DNA of 60,625 nt from JBOFZL01 sp051655155. Lineage in GTDB: Bacteria; Bacillota; Clostridia; Peptostreptococcales; Filifactoraceae. The stretch spans positions 1 to 60,625 of the forward strand of contig JBOFZL010000061.1 in assembly GCA_051655155.1 (NCBI GenBank). Reading direction: 5' to 3'. The notes beneath the pieces were generated by a model. That model saw only the letters and a program-made list of their open reading frames with translations. It was not told the DNA's origin and ran no database searches. The stretch's first letter is position 1. Each line of letters starts with the position of its first letter. Shown here piece after piece: positions 45,851 to 55,846 of this stretch. A program made the translations under genes and the position numbers.

Positions 45851-46864
45851 TTAATATAGACTTCCTGAGTTGACAATTGGTTGAGCGTCTTTGTTCCCAC
45901 ATAGAACTACTAGGAGGTTAGATACCATTGCAGCCTTTCTTTCCTCATCTAGTTGAACTACATTGTTTTCGTTAAGACGCTCCAAGGCCATCTCTACCAT
46001 TCCTACAGCTCCGTCAACGATCATTTTTCGAGCATCTATTATTGCAGCTGCTTGTTGTCTTTGAAGCATTGCCGCTGCAATCTCTGTGGCATATGCAAGA
46101 TAGGTTATTCGTGCATCAACCACCTCAAGACCTGCGATTTGTACCTTAGATTGAATTTCTCTCTTTATTTGACTTGCTACCAGCTCGCTTGAACCTCGCA
46201 GGCTTCCATCATCAGCGATACCATCTCCTGTGGTATCCACGTTTGTGGAAATATCATAAGGATAAGTTCTTACTACCTCTCTTAGGGCACTGTCACATTG
46301 TAAGGACAGGTATTCCTTGTAGTTGTCCACATCAAATACCGCTTTTGCAGTATCTATAACTCTCCAAGTCACAGCTATACCAATTTCTATAGGATTACCT
46401 AAACAGTCATTTACCTTTTGGCGATTATTATTTAAGGTCATAAGTTTTAGAGATATCTTTTTACTAGCTGACGGAAAAGTCATATTGTTACCTGTGCTTA
46501 AATTTAATGAATGTCCATCGCCTTCAATATCCTTGCTTTGATGAAGTTTAGTGTTAGCTGCAGGGTTAACTGCTTGGCAAAATGGATTTACAAAGTAGAA
46601 ACCTTCTACCTTTATACTTCCCTTATATTTTCCGAATAAGGTTAGTACCAAGGCCTCTTGAGGCTTTACAATCTTTAATCCCAAAAACGGAATCCAACCC
46701 AAAATAATCCAAACAACACTTAAGCCAAATGGGATTCTAAATAGGAAGTTATCTAATACTGGTATGGTATAGATAAATGTAAATATAGCTACTACATATA
46801 ATAAAATAGTAAGCAAAAATATTAAAAATCCATCTCTTTTTGTTGATAAAATTCTTTCTTCCAT
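45851..46864 (-). CDS. SPFH domain protein (stomatin/prohibitin-like)
   Basis: A 337-residue membrane protein. Two N-terminal helices (residues about 14-60) are followed by an SPFH/Band 7 domain (KIVKPQEALVLTLFGKYKGS to VVDARITYLAYATEIAAAML), and then a helical oligomerisation region (RQQAAAIIDARKMIVDGAVG). Such proteins form membrane microdomain scaffolds. AAGGAG precedes the ATG. The RHH gene follows without a gap. Confidence 0.92.
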   Translation of the reverse strand: MEERILSTKRDGFLIFLLTILLYVVAIFTFIYTIPVLDNFLFRIPFGLSVVWIILGWIPFLGLKIVKPQEALVLTLFGKYKGSIKVEGFYFVNPFCQAVNPAANTKLHQSKDIEGDGHSLNLSTGNNMTFPSASKKISLKLMTLNNNRQKVNDCLGNPIEIGIAVTWRVIDTAKAVFDVDNYKEYLSLQCDSALREVVRTYPYDISTNVDTTGDGIADDGSLRGSSELVASQIKREIQSKVQIAGLEVVDARITYLAYATEIAAAMLQRQQAAAIIDARKMIVDGAVGMVEMALERLNENNVVQLDEERKAAMVSNLLVVLCGNKDAQPIVNSGSLY

Positions 46865-46947
46865 AATGCAATCTCCTTTTAAGTTATATTAATATATTGA
46901 AATGATATCAAAATAATATCAGACTGTCAAGCGTTTTTTATAACTTT

Positions 46948-46984
46948 AAAGCCCCTCTAACTTTATAAAGTTTAGAGGGGCTTT
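46948..46984. terminator. Terminator between lipoprotein and SPFH genes
   Basis: AAAGCCCCTCTAA pairs with TTTAGAGGGGCTTT, flanked by A and T runs. It closes the minus-strand lipoprotein gene. Confidence 0.9.
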
Positions 46985-47039
46985 AAAATTAAACAATACT
47001 TTAAAGATAGAACTTAAAATATATTTAAACTTAAAATTT

Positions 47040-47660
47040 TTATTTTGGAGTTACTTCGGATAAAGCTTGAGAAAGTTGTTGTTGAGAACGTAAGAGATTA
47101 CCCATAAGCATATTAAGAAGTTCACCTGTAGGTACTATTGTATAGCCGGAATCTGTTTTTTTCAATTCTACAGTTACATTTTCTTTGTGAGTGGAAGCTT
47201 CTTTGTTAAAGGCTGATTCAAATGCCTGTCCAACTTGGGTCGAAACTTCTTGGCTTGGAAGGTTTTGTCCTGTAATTTCAAGATTTTTCATTACTGAGGC
47301 TCTCATTCCTTCTGTAAACAAATCGCCCACATTTTTAACTGTAAATTCCATTTCTAGGGTAGTTTTATCATCAGTTGTAGTTTCCTTAATATACTTATAC
47401 TCTAAGGCTTTCATCATTTCTATAGCTTTCTGTTGAGAGGCTACTGTGAATGTTGGATCTTCTGCAACTTGAAAGAATATAAAGTTAGGGTCTTGAGTCA
47501 TAGCACTGGCATTAGGAAAATCTCCCGATTTAAATGTAGTTATAAATTCATCCATATACTTGCTAGCTTCACTACTTTCAGATGTTGTACTACAAGCTGT
47601 TAAGCCTAAGATTAGGCTTAGAACTGATAAAATAAATATAATTTTTTTCGATAGTTTCAT
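47040..47660 (-). CDS. Lipoprotein, unknown (DUF5105-like)
   Basis: A 206-residue lipoprotein: signal segment, lipobox L-T-A-C with C23, then a single domain (SKYMDEFITTFKSGDFPNAS and onward) similar in layout to DUF4878/DUF5105-type nuclear-transport-factor-like lipoproteins, a weak call. The end is Gln/Ser-rich (RSQQQLSQALSEV). GAGG is found upstream. Function unknown. Confidence 0.75.
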   Translation of the reverse strand: MKLSKKIIFILSVLSLILGLTACSTTSESSEASKYMDEFITTFKSGDFPNASAMTQDPNFIFFQVAEDPTFTVASQQKAIEMMKALEYKYIKETTTDDKTTLEMEFTVKNVGDLFTEGMRASVMKNLEITGQNLPSQEVSTQVGQAFESAFNKEASTHKENVTVELKKTDSGYTIVPTGELLNMLMGNLLRSQQQLSQALSEVTPK

Positions 47661-47710
47661 AGTTTTCCTCTTTCTTTGTTTTAATTTTTAATTGTTAAAG
47701 TGTGCAGGTT

Positions 47711-48166
47711 TTAAAATATAATATGGCTTACACCCATCATAGCCAATCCTGCTACCATATTACCTAAAACGATGGCAGGAAGTGCATATTTTATTCTTAT
47801 GTTAAGCATAGATGCTAGGATAGAACCAGTATAAGCGCCAGTTGTAGGTAAGGGAATAGCTACAAATAAGAACAATCCTATAAGGTTAGCAGCCTTGAGT
47901 TTTTTAGATTTTTTATAGATATGGTTATCTAAGAATCTTATGAGAGCTTTAAACATTCCTTTTTCACGCATAAATTCCAAAACTTTTCTAAATAGTAAGA
48001 TTATAATTGGGGCAGGAAGACTGGAACCTATTACAGCAGCAATGTAAACAAGTTTGTGAGAAAGACCCAAGGCTATACCATAGGGGATAGCACCTCTTAA
48101 TTCTATTATAGGGACTGCGGCCATTAATATTACGCTAAGTTCTTTCAGTGCGATATTTTCGAGCAT
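47711..48166 (-). CDS. Small multidrug export protein (COG2426)
   Basis: A 151-residue membrane protein with about four helices. The pattern PIIELRGAIPYGIALGL near the N terminus and FLFVAIPLPTTGAYTGS in the second half matches the Sm_multidrug_ex family, distantly related to DedA. Transport activity of the family is poorly defined. A good AGGAG precedes the ATG. Confidence 0.9.
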   Translation of the reverse strand: MLENIALKELSVILMAAVPIIELRGAIPYGIALGLSHKLVYIAAVIGSSLPAPIIILLFRKVLEFMREKGMFKALIRFLDNHIYKKSKKLKAANLIGLFLFVAIPLPTTGAYTGSILASMLNIRIKYALPAIVLGNMVAGLAMMGVSHIIF

Positions 48167-48424
48167 AAATTTCTCCTGATAATTTTAGTATATGCTCTTT
48201 ATAATATCATATATTTAGAGTGAAATAAAGCTTATAAAACTTTTGTTTTTCTTAATAGCATCAGAGATGGTAGTAATTTTAAAAAACTGTATATTATTCA
48301 GTCTGAATTTTCTTTTTTAAAAGAGGTTTATAAGAGCATTAGTTATTGCAGAAAAATGTAGAAAGTGATATTATCTAAATAATGGACATATTTTGTTCAC
48401 ACGATAAAAAAGGAGTTGAATTAA

Positions 48425-48934
48425 ATGGCTTATAAGGAAACTTGCGCAAATGAATCTAATATAGATTTAAGCAAGATTAAGGGAATTGTAGATAAGTATA
48501 AGGATGCTAAGGGAAGCTTAATAACCATGCTTCAAAAAGTCCAAGATGTATATAGCTATGTTCCAGTGGAAGCAATGAACTACATATCTGAGAAAACTGG
48601 GATTAAGGTTTCGAAGATTCACGGAGTAGTTACTTTTTACACTCAGTTTAGACTTAATCCTATAGGTAAATATTTGATTTATCTATGTCAGGGTACAGCT
48701 TGTCATGTTAATGGATCTGATGCAATTGAGGAAGCAATTGTTGAAGAACTTAAAATTAAAGATGGGGAAACTACAGAAGATGGCTTATTTACACTAATTA
48801 ACGTAGCTTGTTTGGGCTGTTGTTCACTTTCGCCTGTAATGATGATAAATGGCGAAACTTTTGGTAAGCTTACTCCTAAGGCAACTAAGGAGATACTTCA
48901 AGATATAAGAAAAAAAGATGTTAAGGGGGCATAA
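48425..48934 (+). CDS. NuoE-like [2Fe-2S] subunit
   Basis: A 169-residue thioredoxin-like ferredoxin of the NuoE/HydC family. The helical N-terminal part (GSLITMLQKVQDVYSYVP) precedes the [2Fe-2S] domain with CQGTACHVNG and CLGCCSLSPV, giving the four ligands. It passes electrons to the NuoF-like subunit. AAGGAG precedes ATG 48425. It is the first gene of a three-gene operon. Confidence 0.94.
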   Translation: MAYKETCANESNIDLSKIKGIVDKYKDAKGSLITMLQKVQDVYSYVPVEAMNYISEKTGIKVSKIHGVVTFYTQFRLNPIGKYLIYLCQGTACHVNGSDAIEEAIVEELKIKDGETTEDGLFTLINVACLGCCSLSPVMMINGETFGKLTPKATKEILQDIRKKDVKGA

Positions 48935-48938
48935 GAAT

Positions 48939-50693
48939 ATGAGAATACTTGTAGGACAAGGTAGTTGTGGATTAGCTGCCGGAGCAGGTAAAGCTTTTTC
49001 TGCCCTTGAAGCTACTATAAAAAAGAATAAGAAATTAAAGGTTGATTTAGATATAACAGGTTGTATAGGTATGTGTTATCTTGAGCCTATTGTTGATGTT
49101 ATAACAGAAAAGGGTGAGCTTTCTCGTTATGTAAAAGTAACTCCAGAGATTGCAGAAAAAATTGTAGAAGAGCATTTAGTTAAGGGTAAGGTTATTGAAG
49201 AGTATCTTATTGATAAGATAGATGAAAATGCACAAAAGATGCAAGTTAAGGTTGCTCTTAGAAACTGTGGATTAATTGATCCTGAAAGCATAGAAGAGTA
49301 TGTGGAAGGTGGAGGTTATGAAGCTGTAAAAAAATGTATAACTACTATGAGTCAGGAAGAAGTTATAGAGCAGATAAAAATTTCAGGCTTAAGAGGAAGA
49401 GGAGGCGCAGGTTTCCCTACTTGGTTTAAGTGGAATGCTGCTTTAGCTTCTAAAGAAACTCCTAAGTATTTTGTATGTAATGCTGACGAAGGTGATCCAG
49501 GTGCATTCATGGATAGATCTGTACTGGAAGGAGATCCTCACGCACTTATTGAAGGTATGATAATAGGCGGTTATGCTATTGGAGCCTCAGAAGGGGTTGT
49601 GTATGTTAGAGCTGAATATCCTCTTGCTATTGTAAGACTTCAAAAGGCTATAGAACAGGCAATGGGAAAAGGCTATCTTGGTAGCAATATCTGTGGCACA
49701 AACTTTAGCTTTAATCTAAGAATAAAAGCGGGGGCGGGGGCCTTTGTTTGTGGTGAAGAAACAGCCTTAATCGCTTCTCTTGAAGGGGAAAGAGGTATGC
49801 CAAGGTTAAAACCACCATTTCCTGCGCAAAAGGGATATTGGCAAAAACCTACAAATATAAACAACGTTGAAACACTTGCAAACATTCCATGGATAATAAA
49901 TAATGGGGGAGCAGCTTTTGGAAATCTTGGAACGGAGGCAAGTAAGGGAACTAAGGTGTTTGCACTTACAGGAAAGATTAAAAAAGGTGGTTTGGTAGAA
50001 GTTCCAATGGGAATGACAATCAAAGAAATCATCTACGATATTGGTGGGGGAATAAAAGAAGATAAGGAATTTAAAGGTGTTCAGATGGGAGGTCCATCTG
50101 GAGGTTGTATTCCTGCTTCGTTAATGGAGACTACAGTTGAATATGAAACTTTAGCAAAAACAGGAGCTATTATAGGTTCAGGTGGTATGGTTGTAATGGA
50201 TGAAACTACCTGCATGGTTGATATGGCAAGATTTTTCTTAGACTTTACTCGTAAGGAGTCTTGTGGAAAGTGTATTCATTGTAGAATAGGTACTAAGAGA
50301 ATGCTTGAAATCCTTACCAGAATTTGTGAAGGTAATGGTAAGGAAGGGGATATTGAGTTGTTGGAAGAGTTAGGTAATACCATAAAAGATGGTTCTCTTT
50401 GTGGTTTAGGACAGACAGCACCAAATCCAGTTTTAAGTACCATAAGATTTTTCCGTAATGAGTATGAAGATCATATTTACAACAAAAGATGTACTGCTCA
50501 TCAATGTAAGGCACTTATTACCTTCAATATTCTTGAAGATAAGTGTATAGGTTGTGGTCTTTGTAAAAGACAGTGTCCTGTTACAGCTATTACAGGAGAG
50601 GTGAAAAAGGCTCATCTAATAGATCATGAATTATGTATTAAATGTGGCAAGTGTAAAGAGAGTTGTAAGTTTTCTGCAATAGAAATAATATAG
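48939..50693 (+). CDS. NuoF-like NAD(P)H-oxidising flavoprotein subunit
   Basis: A 584-residue HydB/NuoF-type subunit. An N-terminal [2Fe-2S] thioredoxin-like domain (residues 1 to about 90, with CIGMCYLEP) is followed by the FMN- and NAD-binding core (LRGRGGAGFPTWFKW, CNADEGDPGAFMDR), then the SLBB and N3-cluster region (ESCGKCIHCRIG) and two C-terminal [4Fe-4S] clusters (CIGCGLCKRQCP, CIKCGKCKESCK). The start is ATG 48939, ten bases after AAGGGGG. The C-terminal clusters set it apart from complex I NuoF and match bifurcating hydrogenases. Confidence 0.94.
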   Translation: MRILVGQGSCGLAAGAGKAFSALEATIKKNKKLKVDLDITGCIGMCYLEPIVDVITEKGELSRYVKVTPEIAEKIVEEHLVKGKVIEEYLIDKIDENAQKMQVKVALRNCGLIDPESIEEYVEGGGYEAVKKCITTMSQEEVIEQIKISGLRGRGGAGFPTWFKWNAALASKETPKYFVCNADEGDPGAFMDRSVLEGDPHALIEGMIIGGYAIGASEGVVYVRAEYPLAIVRLQKAIEQAMGKGYLGSNICGTNFSFNLRIKAGAGAFVCGEETALIASLEGERGMPRLKPPFPAQKGYWQKPTNINNVETLANIPWIINNGGAAFGNLGTEASKGTKVFALTGKIKKGGLVEVPMGMTIKEIIYDIGGGIKEDKEFKGVQMGGPSGGCIPASLMETTVEYETLAKTGAIIGSGGMVVMDETTCMVDMARFFLDFTRKESCGKCIHCRIGTKRMLEILTRICEGNGKEGDIELLEELGNTIKDGSLCGLGQTAPNPVLSTIRFFRNEYEDHIYNKRCTAHQCKALITFNILEDKCIGCGLCKRQCPVTAITGEVKKAHLIDHELCIKCGKCKESCKFSAIEII

Positions 50694-50707
50694 GAGGAGG
50701 TAGAACA

Positions 50708-53700
50708 ATGTCAAAAATCAAATTAAATATCAATGGTATGGAAGTTAAAGGTTTTAGTGGTCAAACAGTGTTGGATATAGCTAGAGAGAATAATGTTGAG
50801 ATACCAACCCTATGCTATGATGACAGAGTAGAAATATATGGGGGCTGTGGCCTTTGTGTAGTAGAAATTGAAGGTATGCCTAAGCTAGCTAGAGCCTGTG
50901 CAACAATGGCTTCAGACAAGATGGTAGTTAAGACTCATACTAATAGAACAATTCAAGCTAGAAAAGTGGCGTTAGAGTTATTGCTTTCAGATCACTTAGG
51001 AGATTGCAGAGGACCATGTATGTTAGCTTGTCCAGGACATACAGATTGTCAAGGTTATGTAGGCTTAATTGCAAATGGTGATTACAAAGAAGCTGTAAAG
51101 ACAATTAAGGATAAGTTACCTTTACCTGCAAGTATTGGTAGGGTTTGTCCTCATCCATGTGAGACAGCTTGCAGAAGAGAGTTGGTGGAAGAGCCTATTG
51201 CCATAGCACAGCTTAAATACTTTGCAGCAGATAGTGATCTTAACTCAGACAACCCATATACACCTGAACTAAAACCTCAAAATGGTAAAAAGGTAGGAAT
51301 AGTAGGTGGGGGACCAGGTGGACTTTCAGCGGCATACTTCTTAGTTCAAGAAGGTTATGAAGTAACAGTATACGACTCCATGGAAAAAATGGGGGGTATG
51401 CTAAGATATGGAATACCACAGTATAGACTGCCAAAGTCAATAGTTGACAAAGAAGCAGAGATAATAGAAAGTATGGGTGTTAAGTTTATAAACAACGTAA
51501 AAATTGGTATAGACATTAGCCTAGAAAAATTGAGAAAAGAAAATGATGCAGTGCTAATTGCAGTAGGAGCTTGGTCATCAACAAAATTAGGTTGTAAGGG
51601 CGAAGATGCAGAAGGGGTAATCGGTGGTATAGATTTTCTAAGAGAGTATACAATTAATGGAGAACTTCAAGTAGGAGATAGAGTTGTGGTAGTAGGTGGT
51701 GGAAACACTGCTATGGATGCTTGTAGAACTGCTGTAAGACTTGGGGCAAAGGAAGTATACAATATATACAGAAGAACAAAGGAAGAGATGCCTGCTGAAG
51801 CTATTGAGATAATTGAAGGAGAAGAAGAAGGTGTAATCTTTAAATCCCTAGTAAATCCAATAGAAATAATTTCCGAAGGCGGAAGAGTTAAGAAGATAGT
51901 GCTTCAAAAAATGGCATTAGGAGAGCCGGATGCTAGTGGAAGAAGAAGTCCTGTGGCAATAGAGGGTGAAACAGAGACTATGGAGGTTGACACTGTAATT
52001 TCAGCCATAGGTCAAATTCTTGATCCAATAGGTTTAGATGGAATAACTCTAACAAAAAGGGGAACAGTGGCTTCTGACGAAGGAACCTTCCTAACTAACC
52101 TTGAAGGCGTATTCTCAGTTGGAGACTGTATAAATAAAGGTGCAGGAATAGCTATAGCTGCTATAGGAGATGCAAAACGAGCAGCAGAGGTAATACACAC
52201 CTATCTTCAAGGGGAGATTAAGCCGTACAAAGAACCTTTCTATTCTAAGCGTACAGACCTAACAAGGGAAAGTTTTGCAGACAGAGAGAAAATAGCAAGG
52301 GCTAAGATGCCTCATCTTAAACCTAATGATAGAAAAAACAGTTTTCAGGAGGTAAATCTAGGTTGGGATGCAGAAACTGCAAAAAAAGAAGCTAATCGTT
52401 GTTTAGTGTGTGGTTGTTTAGATATACATGAATGTAAGTTAGTGAAGATTGCCAATGATTATGATGTAAGTCAGGAAGTATATATAGGAGAGGTGCACGA
52501 TAGAAATTGTGAAACGGATCATCCATTTATTATGAGAAATCCAGATAAGTGTATCCTATGTGGTCTCTGTGTAAGAACTTGTGAAGAAGTTATGGGTATA
52601 TCTGCTATAGGGCTAGTGGATAGGGGCTTTGATACAATAGTAAAACCTGCACTTGACCAAAACTTAGAAGAGACAGGTTGTATAGCTTGTGGCCAATGTG
52701 TAAGCGTGTGTCCTGTTGGAGCATTAATGGAAAGACCTTATATGGAAAAGGCGGTACCAATTCCAGTAGATGTGAAACCATCAGTTTGTAACAGTTGTTC
52801 AGTAGGCTGTAGCACAAAGGTTAACACCAGAGGTCAAAACATAGTTAGAATAGAGGCAAATCCAGAGAGTATAGTGGATGGTGGTCTATTATGTAGCAAA
52901 GGTAGATGGGCAAATGCCACAGAGAAACTAGGCGAAAAAATTACTGTTCCGATGATGAAAAAGAATGGTAAGTTTGTAGAGATAAGCTATGAGGATGCCT
53001 ATTATCAAATTGCTAGAAAATTAAAGAGCTTTGAAATGTTACAAGGATCTGACTCAATAAGAATATCAGTGTCTGATAGATATACAAACGAAGAAGCTTT
53101 TATGGCAAACTATATAGCAACAAAACTACTAAAAATACCATATGCAGTATCCTACAATATGGTGGAATCAGGGATGGCGAAGGTGCTGGGGGTAGATGCC
53201 TCAACTAACACCTTTGAAGAGTTGGATTCTACAGATGCAATCCTTGTAATTGGTAGTGACCTAATAAAAGACTATGGAGTAGTAGGATTAAAGGTACGAA
53301 AGGCAGTGCAAAAAGGCACAAAACTTGCAGTAATAAACAAGGGCAAAACCTTATTAAATGAGTGGGCTGACATATCTGTAAATTCTAAGAACAGTCTTGA
53401 TATACTACTTCAAATCCAAAAGGCTATAATAGAATTGGGGGCAAAGGTAGAAGTACCTGAGGTTTTATCTAAGTCATTGGAAAATACAAAGGTATCAAAA
53501 GAAGCTATGGAAATTGCGAAACTCTATGCAGGAGCGAAGAAAGCGATGATAATATTTGACCAGTATACCTTAAGTGTAGATGCAGGAATAGCTGTGGCAA
53601 ATATTGCAGTATTAGCAGGACATATAGGTAAACCAAGAGCAGGGATAATTCAACTTAAGGTGAATAGTAATACTCAAGGGCTTTGCGATATGGGAATATC

Positions 53701-54229
53701 AGATGGATGTAAGCATAAACTTTCAGATGGTTCAGTTAAGGCTCTTGTAAGCTTTGGGGAAGACCTATCACATATTGACTTATCAGGAGTAGAGTTCTTA
53801 GTAGTCCAAGATGCTTATATGACAAAAACAGCAAAGAAGGCAGATATAATATTACCGGCAGCAGGCTTAGCACAGTCAACAGGAACCTACACTTCATCAG
53901 AAAGAAGAATCCAAGAGGTGAGTAGTTCTGTAGAAGGCGCAATAGTGGAAAATTGGAAGGTTATGGTAGATATCGCCAACGCTATGGGTGCGAAACTAGA
54001 GGTTACAGCAGTTGAGGATATCAAAGATATGGTTTCTAAAAATGTACCAACCTACAGTGAGTACAACCTTGGAGCAAGCTTCCAGCCTACAAAAGGGAAT
54101 AGGGTGCTTTGTGGAGAGGGCAACTTTGACCTTCAAGTAGTTGAAAATGGTGAGATGTTCATCAAGCATAAGAATACAAATGCTCAAAGAAACTTATTTG
54201 AAAAGTTCTTAGCAGATAATAATATGTAA
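50708..54229 (+). CDS. Fusion of GltD-like FAD oxidoreductase with NuoG-like Fe-S/molybdopterin-type domain
   Basis: A 1173-residue fusion. In order: an N-terminal [2Fe-2S] domain (C36, C47, C50, C64); a cluster region (C100-C155) as in glutamate synthase small subunits; a GltD-like FAD/NAD(P) part with GGGPGG at 200-205 and a second dinucleotide fold (VVVGGGNTAMDACR); a linking CLVCGC; two [4Fe-4S] sites (CILCGLCVRTCEE, CIACGQCVSVCP); the NSCSVGC...LLCSKGRW cluster domain; and a molybdopterin-oxidoreductase-like C-terminal part. That last part shows no Cys or Sec ligand where formate dehydrogenases have one (MAKVLGVDA), so it looks NuoG-like and not catalytic for formate. With NuoE and NuoF it should form an NAD(P)H/ferredoxin electron-transfer, possibly bifurcating, complex. 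Confidence 0.88.
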   Translation: MSKIKLNINGMEVKGFSGQTVLDIARENNVEIPTLCYDDRVEIYGGCGLCVVEIEGMPKLARACATMASDKMVVKTHTNRTIQARKVALELLLSDHLGDCRGPCMLACPGHTDCQGYVGLIANGDYKEAVKTIKDKLPLPASIGRVCPHPCETACRRELVEEPIAIAQLKYFAADSDLNSDNPYTPELKPQNGKKVGIVGGGPGGLSAAYFLVQEGYEVTVYDSMEKMGGMLRYGIPQYRLPKSIVDKEAEIIESMGVKFINNVKIGIDISLEKLRKENDAVLIAVGAWSSTKLGCKGEDAEGVIGGIDFLREYTINGELQVGDRVVVVGGGNTAMDACRTAVRLGAKEVYNIYRRTKEEMPAEAIEIIEGEEEGVIFKSLVNPIEIISEGGRVKKIVLQKMALGEPDASGRRSPVAIEGETETMEVDTVISAIGQILDPIGLDGITLTKRGTVASDEGTFLTNLEGVFSVGDCINKGAGIAIAAIGDAKRAAEVIHTYLQGEIKPYKEPFYSKRTDLTRESFADREKIARAKMPHLKPNDRKNSFQEVNLGWDAETAKKEANRCLVCGCLDIHECKLVKIANDYDVSQEVYIGEVHDRNCETDHPFIMRNPDKCILCGLCVRTCEEVMGISAIGLVDRGFDTIVKPALDQNLEETGCIACGQCVSVCPVGALMERPYMEKAVPIPVDVKPSVCNSCSVGCSTKVNTRGQNIVRIEANPESIVDGGLLCSKGRWANATEKLGEKITVPMMKKNGKFVEISYEDAYYQIARKLKSFEMLQGSDSIRISVSDRYTNEEAFMANYIATKLLKIPYAVSYNMVESGMAKVLGVDASTNTFEELDSTDAILVIGSDLIKDYGVVGLKVRKAVQKGTKLAVINKGKTLLNEWADISVNSKNSLDILLQIQKAIIELGAKVEVPEVLSKSLENTKVSKEAMEIAKLYAGAKKAMIIFDQYTLSVDAGIAVANIAVLAGHIGKPRAGIIQLKVNSNTQGLCDMGISDGCKHKLSDGSVKALVSFGEDLSHIDLSGVEFLVVQDAYMTKTAKKADIILPAAGLAQSTGTYTSSERRIQEVSSSVEGAIVENWKVMVDIANAMGAKLEVTAVEDIKDMVSKNVPTYSEYNLGASFQPTKGNRVLCGEGNFDLQVVENGEMFIKHKNTNAQRNLFEKFLADNNM

Positions 54230-54595
54230 GGCAAGCTAATGTTTGAAATGAATGAATTTTAAACAAGTAAAATATATTTGTTTTAGGTTTAGGCTTAAAA
54301 GGATATAATATGCCGTAAAAATGTCAATAAAAAACGAGGTGAGTTTAACTTATCTCGTTTTTATTGTTATATCTATTTTATACATATATGGTATTACGCT
54401 AATAAATTATAAGTACCTTGATTTTATAGGATTCATATTAAAATATAAAGTTATTGTTTTGTTCAATGTAGGATATTTGAGAAATATTTTGACAAATTGT
54501 ATGGATAATATATAATGATAGATGTATATATCTATAATATTAAAAATAATTGAACAAGGAGCTATATAGAATTTTTATTAGGGGAGTGAAGTTAT
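54230..54595. other. Intergenic region, terminator and promoter only
   Basis: This gap of about 365 bases contains the terminator at 54329-54363 and otherwise only AT-rich sequence. No gene is supported. Confidence 0.5.
54329..54363 (+). terminator. Terminator of the NuoE-NuoF-fusion operon
   Basis: AAAAACGAGGTGAG folds back on its complement around 54361 (CTTATCTCGTTTTT) with G-U pairs, followed by TATTG. Confidence 0.85.
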
Positions 54596-55606
54596 ATGAT
54601 AAGGGGTGCGATTCTTTTTAAGAGGAGGATTAGGTTTATATGTGTAGTGGTAGTAATGCTTTTTGTAATGTGTATGAGTGTTTCTGCAATGGAAACTGGA
54701 AAACCACAAACTGCAACTATACATGGGATATTGAAGATTAATATTCCTTTAGAAAAGGATACAGAAAGAAGCCGTATTTTTGCACGTAAGGTTACTTTCG
54801 GTACAGTTCCTATTATACTGATGGTTAGTGCTTTGCTTAGGAAGAAGTTTAGGACAAGAGATTATAACTCACCATTAGTAGCGGCAAGGTTAAATCCTTA
54901 CGAAGTGGCTATATTAAATATTAAAACCGATATGACAGAAATAGTTCAAATGGCATTGGCAAGGTTGATTAGCATAAGGAAGATAAGGGTGATTAAGAGA
55001 GGAGAGATTCCCTATAGCCTGCTTGGAGAAGTGGAGTTTATAATATCGGAAGAAGAAAATATCCGGTTAGAGAAAGAGGAACATTCTTTATTGACACTTT
55101 TACAAGCTACTAAAAGTGTTGGGTATTTAAACAAATTCAGTTGGAACTTATTAAATAATAAAGAGGCCAAGAGTATTGCAAATAAGTGGAAAAAACTTAT
55201 TTATAAAAATTTAGTTAAGGATGGAGTTATATCTAACAAATATAATGGGCTTATAATTTTACTTACAATAATAAATTTGGTAGGGTTTATTTTAGCGATT
55301 AGTTTATATGGGTATATAGAAGCTAGATGGTTTTGTTTTTTAGCAGTAGTATTTTTTATAAATGCAGGGTATGTATTTACTTTTGTTAATACAAGAACAG
55401 AGGGCGGATTTGTGCTGTATGATAATTGGTATCAGGCTCGAGTTAGCTTCTTGTATGATGGCAATATGAAACCTTTGAAAAGTTTAATAGAGGATGAGGG
55501 AGATATACCACTTTATGCCTTAGCTTTAGATATTTCTAAAAATAAAATTCAGGAACGGTTTAGTTTGTCAAATGAAGAAATGAAAAATCTATTTTTAACC
55601 TTATGA
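54596..55606 (+). CDS. Membrane protein, unknown (TIGR04222/DUF2207-like layout)
   Basis: A 336-residue protein. The N-terminal signal-like segment ends near ...VSAMETG. A short external part follows, then one helix (VPIILMVSALL), then a cytoplasmic domain (LNPYEVAILNIKTDMTEIVQ...LARLISIRKIRVI, resembling the winged-helix-like segments of TIGR04222/DUF2207 proteins, a weak similarity), then two more helices and a C-terminal hydrophilic tail. GGGAG precedes ATG 54596. Function unknown. Confidence 0.75.
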   Translation: MIRGAILFKRRIRFICVVVVMLFVMCMSVSAMETGKPQTATIHGILKINIPLEKDTERSRIFARKVTFGTVPIILMVSALLRKKFRTRDYNSPLVAARLNPYEVAILNIKTDMTEIVQMALARLISIRKIRVIKRGEIPYSLLGEVEFIISEEENIRLEKEEHSLLTLLQATKSVGYLNKFSWNLLNNKEAKSIANKWKKLIYKNLVKDGVISNKYNGLIILLTIINLVGFILAISLYGYIEARWFCFLAVVFFINAGYVFTFVNTRTEGGFVLYDNWYQARVSFLYDGNMKPLKSLIEDEGDIPLYALALDISKNKIQERFSLSNEEMKNLFLTL

Positions 55607-55793
55607 TAAAAAGATTAGATTATGAAGTGTTTGTAGCTTTTAAAATCAAGATTTTAAGATGGGTATAGTTTTAATTTAAAGGCTTCTGCACAGTAATATT
55701 TATTAAATTCTAGGCTCTTATTATGGGGAAATAAGGTTTATCATATTTTTATGAGTTATAAGCACCATAATTAGTCTTATATTCTTTTCTATT

Positions 55794-55827
55794 AAAAAGC
55801 TGTAGTTTAAATTTACTACAGCTTTTT
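55794..55827. terminator. Bidirectional terminator
   Basis: AAAAAGCTGTAGT pairs with ACTACAGCTTTTT around a short AT loop, with A-run and T-run on either side, between convergent genes. Confidence 0.9.
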
Positions 55828-55846
55828 AGGATTCATTTGTATTTGG

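Noticed and set aside
50708..54229. Formate dehydrogenase catalytic subunit
   Set aside because: The position of the molybdenum-ligating Cys or Sec is not occupied by either, and the C-terminal part is shorter than in formate dehydrogenases; a NuoG-like role fits better.
54321..54515. Possible 64-residue plus-strand gene
   Set aside because: Its first part is the terminator hairpin of the preceding operon, and no ribosome-binding site is present.
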